Shown piece by piece: positions 51,786 to 61,626 of a stretch of 64,000 nucleotides of DNA. Source of the stretch: Parabacteroides sp. 52 (GTDB taxonomy: Bacteria > Bacteroidota > Bacteroidia > Bacteroidales > Tannerellaceae); assembly GCF_010500925.1 (NCBI RefSeq), contig NZ_QVMG01000001.1, positions 248,001-312,000 on the forward strand. The letters run 5' to 3'. How positions within the stretch are numbered: position 1 is the first letter of the stretch; the number at the start of each line of letters is the position of its first letter. The position numbers and the translations under genes were made by a program. Below the pieces are notes generated by a model that saw only the letters and a program-made list of their open reading frames with translations, was not told where the DNA came from and ran no database searches.

Positions 51786-53900
51786 TTAGAATCCGTAATG
51801 TTCTCCCCGGATACTATAGGTATCGGTTTCCCGTTTCTTTTCTCCCGTATATTTCCATTCGATCCTATCTTCATAGGTCTTTCCCTCTTTGACGACAACC
51901 GCTCTCAAGGTATTGGTACCCTGTGCAAGAGTCACTTCATCAAATACATAATGTACATCGGTATAACCTTTACGCACACCGGTTAACTCTTTCTCATTCA
52001 AATACACTTTCGGACTGCCTATATTGGAATAAACAGTAACCGACGTAATCTTCTTTTCCCTGTCCACATTGCGACGCTGCGTAAGGTATAAGACCGGATC
52101 TTCGCTCCAGTTGGCTTTGTACCAGAAATAAGAATCCTTTTTCACCTTCCGGTCGAAGGTAACCATGCCTTTCATATTCCGGGCTGGTACTCCCCCACGC
52201 GTCCATAATGGGGCACAGAAGTCAAACGTATTCCATAAATAGGAAGCAATGATATAGGGATGTTTGGCGATTACACTCCAATGATATTCATGGGTTTTTG
52301 TCTGAAAAGTCTCCGGATAAAACTCTTTTGTCCAATTCAGGGACTCCCCCATATACTCTGTCTGATGATTTAGGTTGGCATCGGCTCCATACTCTGTTAA
52401 CATTAACTTCTGATGGGGATAATTCTTTTCCAGCCCTTCTACCCAAGGTTCTATATCCTGCAGTTTCTTTTCATACCAACCATAATAGCGGTTCATCCCT
52501 TGAATATCTGCCACTAAATTTACCGGGTGTTCCATATGTCCGTATCCATTGACCGAAACCGTATAACGATCCGGATCTTCTGTCTTAGCCAGGTCATGCA
52601 ACGACTGTGTCAATTCGCGGGTATATACATGGGGGCGATACACCTCATTGTGTAATCCCCATACATAGATTGACGGGTGATTAAAGTTCTGACGAATCAT
52701 CTCCCGCAATTGATTTCGTGCATTTTCCGCTTCCTGTCCGGTAACACGGTTCACAAAAGGAATCTCTGCCCAAATAATCAACCCCAGACTGTCGCAACGC
52801 GCATACAGATATTCGGATTGTTGGTAATGCGCAAAACGTACCGTTGTTGCTCCGATATCCATAATCGTTGCCAAATCGTGGTCATGGTGTTCATTCTGTA
52901 AGGCACTTCCCAGCCCCCACCAATCCTGATGCCGGCAGACACCATACATCGGATATTTCTCTCCATTCAGGTAGAAACCCTCTCCAGCTTTGATTTCATA
53001 TTTCCTGATACCCAACGGTTGTACCACTTCGTCAATCACCTGACCGTTCTGTAACAGACGACTTACCACTTTATACAGATAAGGATTTTTACGTCCCTGC
53101 CAAAGGATTGGGTTCTGAAGGGTAAACGAAGACACCAACGACTGGCTTCCTTGCGGAGTCAAATCAAACGATTGCTTATGTGTTTTAATCAATTTGCCAC
53201 GCTGGTCATAAATACTGTTTTGAAGTGTCAAAGGGGCAGGTTGCAGTGTGCCGTTGTCCAACTTCACTTTTACCTGTACCTCTGCTTGTTTACGCGATAC
53301 ATTCTTTTGTGTGATATACACCCCGGCGGAAGCATTATCTGTAACGGAGATGGTATAAGGTTCAGTTACAATCAACCACACCGGGCGGTATATGCCTCCA
53401 TATACCCCAAAAAGACTGTGATTCACGGGTATAACATCCGGTCGCGATTTATTATCGGCTTTTACAATAATCTCATTTTCTTCTCCAGCTTTCAATACGT
53501 TACCAATCTCACAGGCAAAAGCCGAATAACCTCCTTTATGCTCCGTTACGAACTCACCGTTCACATATACTTCAGCACAGGCACCGACTCCTTCAAAACG
53601 AAGAAATACCCGCTTCCCCTTCATTGTTTCGGGAAAGAAATAATGCTTCCGATAATAAGCTATTCCTTCATAAAAAGAGGCGGCGGCCACTTGCATATCT
53701 TTTGCATTCCAGGTATGGGGCAAATCCACTTCCTGCCAACCCGTCTCCCAAGTACGTACCTGCTGAATCAATTCGTTGCCGGCAGGGGCTTTCTTGAAAG
53801 ACCATCCGGAATTAAAGGATTCCACCACGCGCCCGTAGAGAGAAATCTGACCGGCAAGGGCTAAAAACAGAACGCCTAAAACTAAATTTCGTGTATTCAT
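51786..53900 (-). CDS. GH2 beta-galactosidase-like glycoside hydrolase
   Basis: A 704-residue exported family 2 hydrolase. Signal peptide 1-22. Layout: sugar-binding domain (about 25-190, VDLPHTWNAKDM, YRKHYFFPE, VYVNGEFVTEHKGGYSAF), Ig-like domain (about 195-300), the TIM barrel (about 305-590) with acid/base Glu in WGLHNEVY and nucleophile Glu in MLTEYGAD, and a C-terminal beta domain. Family 2 covers beta-galactosidases, beta-glucuronidases, beta-mannosidases and exo-beta-glucosaminidases. The CRHQDWWGLG motif is typical of the Bacteroidetes beta-galactosidase-like group. It is transcribed away from the HTCS gene (divergent, -7 at 53922-53929), so it is likely one of its targets. Confidence 0.91.
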   Translation of the reverse strand: MNTRNLVLGVLFLALAGQISLYGRVVESFNSGWSFKKAPAGNELIQQVRTWETGWQEVDLPHTWNAKDMQVAAASFYEGIAYYRKHYFFPETMKGKRVFLRFEGVGACAEVYVNGEFVTEHKGGYSAFACEIGNVLKAGEENEIIVKADNKSRPDVIPVNHSLFGVYGGIYRPVWLIVTEPYTISVTDNASAGVYITQKNVSRKQAEVQVKVKLDNGTLQPAPLTLQNSIYDQRGKLIKTHKQSFDLTPQGSQSLVSSFTLQNPILWQGRKNPYLYKVVSRLLQNGQVIDEVVQPLGIRKYEIKAGEGFYLNGEKYPMYGVCRHQDWWGLGSALQNEHHDHDLATIMDIGATTVRFAHYQQSEYLYARCDSLGLIIWAEIPFVNRVTGQEAENARNQLREMIRQNFNHPSIYVWGLHNEVYRPHVYTRELTQSLHDLAKTEDPDRYTVSVNGYGHMEHPVNLVADIQGMNRYYGWYEKKLQDIEPWVEGLEKNYPHQKLMLTEYGADANLNHQTEYMGESLNWTKEFYPETFQTKTHEYHWSVIAKHPYIIASYLWNTFDFCAPLWTRGGVPARNMKGMVTFDRKVKKDSYFWYKANWSEDPVLYLTQRRNVDREKKITSVTVYSNIGSPKVYLNEKELTGVRKGYTDVHYVFDEVTLAQGTNTLRAVVVKEGKTYEDRIEWKYTGEKKRETDTYSIRGEHYGF

Positions 53901-53921
53901 TGTATCTCATTTTATTTATAA

Positions 53922-53929
53922 CAAAGGTA
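53922..53929 (-). promoter_or_regulatory. -7 box of the GH2 gene
   Basis: TACCTTTG on the minus strand, 22 bp before the GH2 ATG. The -33 region is poorly conserved, as expected for an activator-dependent promoter. Confidence 0.55.
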
Positions 53930-53961
53930 GGTTTTATGCTCTATCAGCCACAATTAAAATA

Positions 53962-53999
53962 ATCTCAAAAGGAGGAAATATTATCTCATATCCTCCTTT
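53962..53999. promoter_or_regulatory. Candidate operator between GH2 and HTCS genes
   Basis: ATCTCA is repeated 21 bp apart (53962-53967, 53983-53988) and an inverted repeat AAAGGAGGA (53968-53976) / TCCTCCTTT (53991-53999) is interleaved with it. A third TATCTCAT lies at 53903-53910. The position between the divergent genes suggests a binding site of the HTCS AraC domain or a leader hairpin. Confidence 0.4.
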
Positions 54000-54016
54000 A
54001 TTGCTATATTTACAGC

Positions 54017-57000
54017 ATGTTTAGATCTAATTTACTCTATTTACTTATACTTCTTTTGCCTTTTTCTGCGATCAAGGCTAATACCGACTTTTTCTTTTCT
54101 CATTTGGATGTCGAAGACGGTTTATCCCAGATTTCCGTATTGAAGATATTTCAGGATTCCGATGGATACCTCTGGTTTGCTACCCGCAACGGATTGAGTA
54201 AATACGACGGATATGAGTTTCAAATATACCGGAACGAATTAAACAATCCCCATTCACTGACCGACAGTTACATCAAAGACATTCAGGAAGACCGGAACAA
54301 AAACATATGGGCAGCCACACAAAACGGGCTTAGCTGTATCGAACACCTCGGACAGAGTATTCATCGTTTTTACCCCCGGCAGATCGATTCCCTGGCGACC
54401 TCCGACAATATCAACTTGCTTCTATCCCATACCGATGGGAATATTTACATGCTCCAGGGAACGACCCTCTTTCTCTGCCATCCGGATATAAGAGTAAGCC
54501 CGTATAAACACCTGGATCCTCCATCTTATTCGTTTCGATCGATTGCCCAGAATCCGGTGAGCGGGGATATCTACATCGGTACGGACAACAGCGGTTTATT
54601 GATTTATTCTTCCGACTGGGAACTGAAAAAACAACTCTCTGCCCGGGAATACCCTATGCTTCAAAGTCTGATTCACGTCCTTTTAGTAGACAAAAAAGGT
54701 CTCTGGATCGGTACGGATGAAGCCGGCATCTGTTACTTTGATTATGCCACCGGGGAAGTAACCAATTATAACAGCCAAAACTCCAATCTGGGCAACAACA
54801 CCATACGTTCGATGACCTTCCTCAATGAAGACTCTGTACTTATCGGCACTTTCAGCGGTTTGAACATCCTCAACACCAAAGACCATAAAGTCTCAGCCCT
54901 TTCGGTCAACCTGCAGGGGCAAGGCAGCCTGAGTCATTACTCCATCCACAGCATGTTACTGGATAAAGACCAGACCCTGTGGATCGGAACCTACTCGGCT
55001 GGAATCAATTACCACAGCCCTTATTACAAACAAATCTCGTACATCATCCCACAGATGTACACCGGGATTATGGGCAAAGGCATACAGGATAAACAGGGAC
55101 ATTTATGGTTTGCCACCGAAGGAAGCGGGTTATTCTTTTATAATCCGCAAACCCACGAACAAAAGGTATATCCTCTCAAACCGTTGCATCATACAAACTA
55201 CGAACGAAACATCCTGAAATATATCATGCTCTCGGATAATCCCGATGAAATACTTTGTACCACACACTTCGGATCAGTCTATTCCTTTTCCATATCCAGG
55301 GAAACCTATACCTTATTGTATGACTACAAAGAAAATGATATTTACACCTTATATATAGACCGTAAAAAACGGTTGTGGATACCGACGATAACAAATGCCC
55401 ATACGGTGGTGGTTGAAAACGGAAAAAGAACCAACACCTTCCCTGTAAACGGGAAGATGGAAGGCCTGACACAAACAACCGTGATTCATGAAATCGAAGA
55501 GGATCTTTTCCTTTTAGGCGGATTATTCAATTCCTTTACACTTTATAACTGGAAAACGGGCACAAAAGAAAACCTGCTGGAACGCTTGCCTGCTTCCATA
55601 CAGAAAGAACGTTTGGGCGCCATCACTTCGATACTGAGTGATCCTTCTTTTATATGGATATCGACTACGAAGTCGGGAGTACTTAAATTCAACCGGGATC
55701 TCCAGTTTATCAAACAATACCTGCCGGTTGACGGACTGACCGATTCTTATGTAACCTCCATGGTGATCGACCACAAAGGGGATATATGGGCTGCCACAGT
55801 GAAAGAGATCTTCCGCCACAACAGGCAATCAGACCAGTTTTTATCGGTCAAACAAACCGATATACCCCAACAGGAATTCACTATGTGTGCCGGCACCGTC
55901 TCTTCCGACGGTATCATTTATTTTCCGGCAAGCCGCGGCGTATTGGCTATCAATCCGGATAAGATGCAGGAAAACCCCAGCATTCCCCCACTCTATATCA
56001 CCTCTATTATTACCAATAACAACGAAAATATTATTCATCAACTGAAGGAGTCGACGCAGAAGAATCACTTTTCCATCCGGTTGAAAGCTGGACAAAACCA
56101 TCTGATGATCCGTTATGCCGCACTCAACTATATCCATTCGGCCGATAACCAGTATATGTTTCGTATAGAGGGTATCGATACCGACTGGCAGGCTGTGGGT
56201 GGCCGAAGAGAGGCCCATTACAACAACCTGCAACCCGGAACCTATACCTTCCGCGTCAAAGCGGCCAATAACGACGGCCGGTGGAACCCGGAAGAAACCA
56301 CACTCACCATCACCGTCGCTCCCCCTATTTATAAAACCTGGTGGGCCTATACCTTATATATACTCATCGCCTTGACCCTTGCTTACCAAATCTACCGGTA
56401 TCAGCATCGCAAACATGAACTGGAAAGGGATATCCGGTACCGACAGAAAGAACAGGAGCGCATGAAAGAGTTACACGATGAACGCCTGCGTATGTTTACC
56501 AATTTCGCACACGAACTTCGTACCCCATTGACTCTGATTATCAATCCGCTCGAAGAGGTGATGCAGAACGTTTCTTTTTCCCAGGAGATCAAGCAGGCCT
56601 TGAAGCGGATGAAGAAAAATACACAACGTATGTTGATGCTGGTTAATAACCTGATGGATATTCAAAAATATGAAGCCGGAGATTCTAAATTGCATAAAAA
56701 GACATTTGACTTCTCCGCATGCATCCAGGAAACCTTTCAATCCTTTATCCATATAGCGGAAAGAAGAAAAGTAAGTTTCACCCTTCAAAACGAGCTTCCC
56801 ACCAACTATCTTGTGCGTTATGACGAGACCGAAATAGAAAAAGTATTTTTCAATCTGTTATCCAATGCTTTCAAGTTTACCCCTGCTCAGGGGCAGGTAA
56901 CCCTTTGTATCAGACAGGCTACTCCTGGCGACAAGGAGAATAAAATAGAGGATAAACCAGCTATTTATATCGAAGTAAAAGATAGCGGCAAAGGATTCAG

Positions 57001-58036
57001 CCGGGAAGAGGGGATGAAAATTTTCGAACCTTTCTATCAGTTCAAAAAGGATGTTCACCAGGAGATTTCCGGTACCGGCATCGGGTTAAGCCTTACCCGC
57101 TCTATCGTTGAAATGCACCAGGGTGTGATTTGGGCAGAGAGTAATGAAATAGCCACACGTTTTATGATCCTATTACCGGATACGGAACAACAAGAAGAGA
57201 TCCATAAACCGCAAACAGCCTTTACTGAAATCACACAAAAAACCCATATCTTACTCGAAGAAATAGAGGCACATAGAAAACAAACCTTGTTAATCGTTGA
57301 CGATGATTCTGAAATCAGAGACTACCTGAAACAGGAATTGGAAAATGAATATAAAGTGATTTGTGCAACCAATGGTAGAGAAGCCTTGGAGATCGTTCAC
57401 ACAACGCAACCCAACTTAGTGATAACCGATGTCGTTATGCCGGAAATGAATGGAGTCGAATTATGCCGGCAAATAAAAAACACCGAGGAATATCGGTCTA
57501 TTTCCGTCATTCTATTGACAGCCAAGTCGTCTGTCTCACAAATAGAAGAAGGATTGGATATCGGAGCAGACGACTATATCACCAAACCTTTTCAAATAAC
57601 CATTCTAAAAGCCCGCATCCGCAACCTGCTCGCTGCCACCCGCCATAAAACGGTAACCAGTGATACCTCCCCTATTCTACACATTTTAGGTATCAATCCC
57701 GAAACGATGAAAGATGACTTTCTCAATCAATATATAGAGATCGTAAAAACCAATATCTCTAACCATGAACTCGACATCTCTTTTATTTACAACCAACTCG
57801 GTATGAGCCGGGCCAACTTCTACCGCAAAGTAAAAACACTGACCGGGCTTTCTCCTGTAGAACTTATCCGCAACATCCGCCTGGAAGTGGGGGCTCAACT
57901 TCTTCGTGAAACCAATTTGAACATATCCGAAGTAGCACAAAAAACAGGTTTTGCCAGTCGCTCTTACTTTGCCCGTAACTTCAAATCGGTGTACGGACTA
58001 TCCCCCACCGCCTACCAGGAAAAAGAAAAAAAGTAA
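54017..58036 (+). CDS. Hybrid two-component system regulator (HTCS)
   Basis: A 1339-residue one-protein sensor and transcription factor of Bacteroidetes glycan loci. Signal peptide 1-21. Residues about 25-700 are a periplasmic sensor made of two-component-regulator propeller repeats (DSDGYLWFATRNGLSKYDG, GLWIGTDEAGICYFD, TLWIGTYSAGINYHS). A Y_Y_Y domain follows (about 705-770, NNLQPGTYTFRVKAANNDG) and a transmembrane helix at about 775-795. The kinase has His832 in FAHELRTPLTLI and ATP boxes DSGKGFSR and GTGIGLSLTRSIV. The receiver has Asp1138 in ITDVVMPEMNG and the AraC HTH occupies about 1240-1339 (QLGMSRANFYRKVKTLTGLSPVELI). All catalytic residues are intact. It probably binds an oligosaccharide from this locus and activates it. 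Confidence 0.95.
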   Translation: MFRSNLLYLLILLLPFSAIKANTDFFFSHLDVEDGLSQISVLKIFQDSDGYLWFATRNGLSKYDGYEFQIYRNELNNPHSLTDSYIKDIQEDRNKNIWAATQNGLSCIEHLGQSIHRFYPRQIDSLATSDNINLLLSHTDGNIYMLQGTTLFLCHPDIRVSPYKHLDPPSYSFRSIAQNPVSGDIYIGTDNSGLLIYSSDWELKKQLSAREYPMLQSLIHVLLVDKKGLWIGTDEAGICYFDYATGEVTNYNSQNSNLGNNTIRSMTFLNEDSVLIGTFSGLNILNTKDHKVSALSVNLQGQGSLSHYSIHSMLLDKDQTLWIGTYSAGINYHSPYYKQISYIIPQMYTGIMGKGIQDKQGHLWFATEGSGLFFYNPQTHEQKVYPLKPLHHTNYERNILKYIMLSDNPDEILCTTHFGSVYSFSISRETYTLLYDYKENDIYTLYIDRKKRLWIPTITNAHTVVVENGKRTNTFPVNGKMEGLTQTTVIHEIEEDLFLLGGLFNSFTLYNWKTGTKENLLERLPASIQKERLGAITSILSDPSFIWISTTKSGVLKFNRDLQFIKQYLPVDGLTDSYVTSMVIDHKGDIWAATVKEIFRHNRQSDQFLSVKQTDIPQQEFTMCAGTVSSDGIIYFPASRGVLAINPDKMQENPSIPPLYITSIITNNNENIIHQLKESTQKNHFSIRLKAGQNHLMIRYAALNYIHSADNQYMFRIEGIDTDWQAVGGRREAHYNNLQPGTYTFRVKAANNDGRWNPEETTLTITVAPPIYKTWWAYTLYILIALTLAYQIYRYQHRKHELERDIRYRQKEQERMKELHDERLRMFTNFAHELRTPLTLIINPLEEVMQNVSFSQEIKQALKRMKKNTQRMLMLVNNLMDIQKYEAGDSKLHKKTFDFSACIQETFQSFIHIAERRKVSFTLQNELPTNYLVRYDETEIEKVFFNLLSNAFKFTPAQGQVTLCIRQATPGDKENKIEDKPAIYIEVKDSGKGFSREEGMKIFEPFYQFKKDVHQEISGTGIGLSLTRSIVEMHQGVIWAESNEIATRFMILLPDTEQQEEIHKPQTAFTEITQKTHILLEEIEAHRKQTLLIVDDDSEIRDYLKQELENEYKVICATNGREALEIVHTTQPNLVITDVVMPEMNGVELCRQIKNTEEYRSISVILLTAKSSVSQIEEGLDIGADDYITKPFQITILKARIRNLLAATRHKTVTSDTSPILHILGINPETMKDDFLNQYIEIVKTNISNHELDISFIYNQLGMSRANFYRKVKTLTGLSPVELIRNIRLEVGAQLLRETNLNISEVAQKTGFASRSYFARNFKSVYGLSPTAYQEKEKK

Positions 58037-58058
58037 TTTCTCAGTCAAAATGGCGGGA

Positions 58059-58160
58059 AAATAAAATTGCCGACAATCGTCGGCAATTGTGCTGATATAT
58101 GTCGACACTTGTGCTGATATATGTCGGCACTTGTGTCGATATATATCGGCAATTTTATTT
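58059..58160. repeat. Dispersed palindromic repeat, copy 3 (four 22-bp units)
   Basis: Units start at 58069, 58091, 58113 and 58135, each a 16-bp dyad plus 6-bp spacer, as in the copy at 5062-5185. The first is GCCGACAATCGTCGGC and the last GTCGATATATATCGGC. Mirror ends AAATAAAATTGC (58059-58070) and AATTTTATTT (58151-58160). It fills the gap between the convergent HTCS and dnaJ genes and could act as a two-way terminator, because hairpins face T-rich tracts on both sides. Confidence 0.93.
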
Positions 58161-58188
58161 CCTCCCGAAAAGACTGCTTTTTTCAGGA

Positions 58189-59346
58189 TCAATCAAACAT
58201 ATGACGGAATTTGCTGAATATCTTTTCTTTCATTGTCTTACTGGGTTGAAAGCTGGGTGAGTTCTCCCATCCTGTCATCGTTTCTTTTTCGGATGCGGAT
58301 AATGTTTCAGGGATATACACGCTCACATTGACCAACAAATCTCCCGTACCATAACTATTGACCGAAGGAAGTCCTTTGTTGCGCAAACGAAGTACTTTAC
58401 CCGGTTGCGTTCCCGGTTCGATCTTCAGTTTGGCTTTTCCATCGACAGTCGGCACTTCTACGGTGGTACCCAAAGTAGCCTGAGGCACACTCAACAGGAG
58501 ATTGTACAAAAGGTCGTTCTCATCCCGAATCAACTCCGGATGTTGTTCCTCTTCTACCAGGATAAGCAGATCCCCATTGACTCCCCCGTGGCGGGCCGCA
58601 TTTCCTTTGCCGCTCATGGACAATTGCATGCCTTCGGCCACCCCGGCTGGGATGTTGATTGTTATGATATCATCGTCTGTCACAATGCCTTCTCCGGCAC
58701 AGACGGTGCACTTCTTGGTAATTACCTTACCCTCGCCATTACAGGTCGGACAGGCCGATTGCGTCTGCATCTGCCCCAGGATCGTATTGGCCACCCGGGT
58801 AACCACTCCGCTACCGTGACAGGTTTCACAGGTCTTTACGCTTTTATCATCTTCCGCTCCCGTACCGTGGCAATGCGTACAGGAAACGGCTTTTTTAACC
58901 TTAATCTTCTTTTCTACTCCGTTGGCTATTTCTTTCAGATTCAACTTCACCTTCACCCGCAAATCCGAACCTCTGTTTACCCGGCGTCCGCCACGCGAAC
59001 CACCGCCAAAACCACCGAATCCGCCAAAACCACCGAAATGGCCTCCAAAAATATCTCCAAACTGGGAGAAGATATCATCCATAGACATACCGCCTCCAAA
59101 ACCACCTCCGGACGAAGCACCTCCGACACCGGCATGTCCGTACTGATCATACCGTTGTTTCTTTTGCGGGTCACTCAATATATCATAGGCCTCAGCAGCT
59201 TCTTTGAATTTCTCTTCAGCTTCTTTATTGCCCGGGTTCTTGTCCGGATGAAACTCGATCGCTTTTTTACGATACGCTTTTTTTATTTCTTCTACTGTTG
59301 CCGTTTTGGCGACACCCAGTACTTCGTAATAATCCCTTTTCGCCAT
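58189..59346 (-). CDS. dnaJ: Chaperone protein DnaJ
   Basis: The Hsp40 co-chaperone that delivers substrates to DnaK and triggers its ATPase. The 385 residues have the full type I layout: J domain 1-70 with the HPD motif (FHPDKNPG), a Gly/Phe-rich linker (about 75-135), four zinc-finger repeats C-x2-C-x-G-x-G ([32 protein letters not shown]; about 158-222), and two C-terminal beta domains. It is encoded 29 bp downstream of grpE on the same strand, the usual Bacteroidetes arrangement. dnaK is not in the window. The 3' end faces the palindromic repeat copy 3. Confidence 0.97.
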   Translation of the reverse strand: MAKRDYYEVLGVAKTATVEEIKKAYRKKAIEFHPDKNPGNKEAEEKFKEAAEAYDILSDPQKKQRYDQYGHAGVGGASSGGGFGGGMSMDDIFSQFGDIFGGHFGGFGGFGGFGGGSRGGRRVNRGSDLRVKVKLNLKEIANGVEKKIKVKKAVSCTHCHGTGAEDDKSVKTCETCHGSGVVTRVANTILGQMQTQSACPTCNGEGKVITKKCTVCAGEGIVTDDDIITINIPAGVAEGMQLSMSGKGNAARHGGVNGDLLILVEEEQHPELIRDENDLLYNLLLSVPQATLGTTVEVPTVDGKAKLKIEPGTQPGKVLRLRNKGLPSVNSYGTGDLLVNVSVYIPETLSASEKETMTGWENSPSFQPSKTMKEKIFSKFRHMFD

Positions 59347-59375
59347 CTTCGTATTTATTTTTCCTTGTTTTCAGC

Positions 59376-59960
59376 TTATTCGCCCACGACGACTTTTGCA
59401 TGACGCAACACCTTGTCATTTAACATATAGCCTGTTTGCACACAATCCAGTACTTTACCTTTCAGGTTCTCTTCCGGTGCCGGGATGGTAGCGATTGCTT
59501 CGGATGTTTCCATATCAAACGGTTCACTGATGGTTTCTATCGATTTAACCCCTTGCTGAGACAGGAAAGAGAGAAATTTATTATAGATCAACTCCACCCC
59601 TTCCGCAACAGCTTTGACATCTTCCGCAGTTCGTATTGTTTGCATTGCCCGTTCAAAATCATCTATTACAGGCAGAAGACCTGCCAGTATATTCTCTCCT
59701 CCGCTCTTGATCAGATCGGCTTTTTCACGCAATGTACGTTTGCGGTAATTATCAAACTCAGCCATCAACCGCAGATGGGAGTCGTTCAGGTCGTTGTATT
59801 TCTTTTGCAAAGCTTCACTCTCATCCGTCACATTGTCAGCATTTTCTTCCTGAGCTGTCGGATTTGACTGTTCTTCCTGCAAATTTGTCGCTTCCTCCTG
59901 ACACACCTCTTCGTTCGACGAAGCCTTTTCTCTTTCTTTATTCTGATTTACATCCTTCAT
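59376..59960 (-). CDS. grpE: Nucleotide exchange factor GrpE
   Basis: The DnaK nucleotide exchange factor, 194 residues. The first 55 residues are acidic and low-complexity, followed by the long dimer coiled coil (about 50-110, YNDLNDSHLRLMAEFDNYRKRT), and the four-helix/beta-wing part with LLPVIDDFERAM and GVELIYNKFL. The C-terminus has PFDMETSEAIATIPAPEE and QTGYMLNDKVLRHAKVVVGE, diagnostic for GrpE. It is co-transcribed with dnaJ. The 221-bp gap upstream (59961-60181) shows a short dyad near 60020-60036 but no heat-shock element that I can identify. Confidence 0.96.
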   Translation of the reverse strand: MKDVNQNKEREKASSNEEVCQEEATNLQEEQSNPTAQEENADNVTDESEALQKKYNDLNDSHLRLMAEFDNYRKRTLREKADLIKSGGENILAGLLPVIDDFERAMQTIRTAEDVKAVAEGVELIYNKFLSFLSQQGVKSIETISEPFDMETSEAIATIPAPEENLKGKVLDCVQTGYMLNDKVLRHAKVVVGE

Positions 59961-60181
59961 AACTTATTTCTTTTTTTTATTACTTGCTAATTATAAGACA
60001 GATACAAGAAACTCCACCTACGTATCGTACGTATACGAGAGTCTCTACGATCTGTTCACACAGTATTATACCATCAAATATGCTGCCAAGTATTCATCTT
60101 AAATAAAAATATCTTTATCTTTGTCTTAATTAATTAAATAGGTACTTATCAAAGGACTGTCCATAAAAAGAATTGATTGTT

Positions 60182-61609
60182 ATGAAAAAAATATTTACCG
60201 TTATCTTACTATTAAGTATATATATAAATGGGGGAGCACAAAACCGCAACAATATAATCTGTCGCTTGGGATTTACTTACGAAATCAGTCAAAATAATCA
60301 TTGGGGAAAAGACAAATTGGTTATTAACAGTATATATCCCTATTCCTCGGCTGAATTAGCCGGACTAAAACCCTATGATGTCATCGAAGCGATTGATGGT
60401 ATTGCGGTGACGGATGTGACGGAAGACGATGTCACCCAACTATTGAACCCGGCGGATAAGAACGAAGTACTCTTAACCGTTTACTCGATAGGCAGTAACG
60501 AAAAACAAGAAATAAAAGTCTACAAAGAGTGTAAAAAAGCAAATACAATCACGGAAGAACAGTTGGCCATCGCTTTTAATATGTACAGCCTGGAAACAAC
60601 CAGTGAACGCCAGTTCATCTGTCCGTTTAGAACGACAACAACAGATGACAACATTGATTTTGGAGCCTTCAAAACATTTGCCTTCGCTCCCATCGATGCC
60701 AACAACCAGACATTAGAAACCACCATCAATGGCTATCTGCAAAAGGAACTGACACAAAAAGGTCTTTTGTTGGATACCCAAGCACCGGATATATTGGTTC
60801 AGACCTTTTATTACTTTGATAAAAACCCGAATTACAGAGGAGCAAACCAGGTGTTGGTAGAGAAAGAAGCTATCTTCCGGTACGATTTATCGTATAACCG
60901 GATGGAAAAACTGCCCTTCCTCAGTCCCCAGGCGGCAGAGTCGGAAGCGGCCTACTTCTTGCAATTGGGCATTCGATTGATTGACCAAAAATATATTTTC
61001 GACCGGGTATTATGGGAATGTGAAGCGAGTGAATTATTGGAGACGGCTTACCGCCTGGAAGATTATGCCCGTATCCATATCCCCCTGATGTGCATGCAAT
61101 ATCCTTATGTAAAATACACGAAGAATGTACCTTTTACCGTAAAAAAGAAAAGTTACAATTATACAGGTATTCAATACGATATCGACCGTCTGGAGCAGGT
61201 TGTTGAAGTCGATCGCAATTCCCCGGCATATGCGGCAGGGGTTCGCCCACAAGACATCGTGGAACGGATCGGGCGTCACCGGATGGACCGCTCAGCGGGA
61301 GCATTTACCAAATCATACAAACAGTTCATTTCCCACACCATGCAGTTCCGCGACCCGAAAACAATGTTTACCGACGCAAACGGGTTCAAACACTGTATGT
61401 TATGGGATACATTCAAGTATACACAAATAGCCGATGCCGTGCAACAGGCAGATTATCTGTCTGCTTTTTCTTATCTGTACAACTTTGCGCCTTATATAAA
61501 CCCATCGGGAAACAATGTCTGTATCTTCCAGATAAAGAGAGGAAAAGAGAAAAAAGAAATTACGATTCGTCCCACTATCCGGGCGGAAGTAAATATTGAG
61601 ATCAAATAA
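60182..61609 (+). CDS. Secreted protein with PDZ domains and a DUF4136-like middle
   Basis: A 475-residue exported protein. From the ATG at 60182 the signal peptide is MKKIFTVILLLSIYINGGAQ. An in-frame TTG at 60173 is less likely. Residues about 27-110 form a PDZ domain (GRNNIICRLGFTYEI-like start, LVINSIYPYSSAELAGLKPYDVIEAIDG). About 140-290 resembles DUF4136, with DNIDFGAFKTFAFAP and a conserved PDILVQTFYYFD. A second PDZ-like segment lies at about 320-400 (VVEVDRNSPAYAAGVRPQDIVERIG). No protease domain is present, so it may be a peptide-binding scaffold of the envelope. A -7 box (TATCTTTG, 60116-60123) lies 58 bp upstream of the ATG. mutS2 starts 17 bp after its stop. Confidence 0.8.
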   Translation: MKKIFTVILLLSIYINGGAQNRNNIICRLGFTYEISQNNHWGKDKLVINSIYPYSSAELAGLKPYDVIEAIDGIAVTDVTEDDVTQLLNPADKNEVLLTVYSIGSNEKQEIKVYKECKKANTITEEQLAIAFNMYSLETTSERQFICPFRTTTTDDNIDFGAFKTFAFAPIDANNQTLETTINGYLQKELTQKGLLLDTQAPDILVQTFYYFDKNPNYRGANQVLVEKEAIFRYDLSYNRMEKLPFLSPQAAESEAAYFLQLGIRLIDQKYIFDRVLWECEASELLETAYRLEDYARIHIPLMCMQYPYVKYTKNVPFTVKKKSYNYTGIQYDIDRLEQVVEVDRNSPAYAAGVRPQDIVERIGRHRMDRSAGAFTKSYKQFISHTMQFRDPKTMFTDANGFKHCMLWDTFKYTQIADAVQQADYLSAFSYLYNFAPYINPSGNNVCIFQIKRGKEKKEITIRPTIRAEVNIEIK

Positions 61610-61626
61610 AAAGAGTATAGATACAC

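Noticed and set aside
54005-54012. TATATTTA as -7 box of the HTCS gene
   Set aside because: It is only 5 bp from the ATG, so the transcript would start at or after the start codon.
44360-58036. A complete classical PUL with SusC/SusD
   Set aside because: No TonB-dependent barrel and no SusD-like lipoprotein are encoded anywhere in the stretch.
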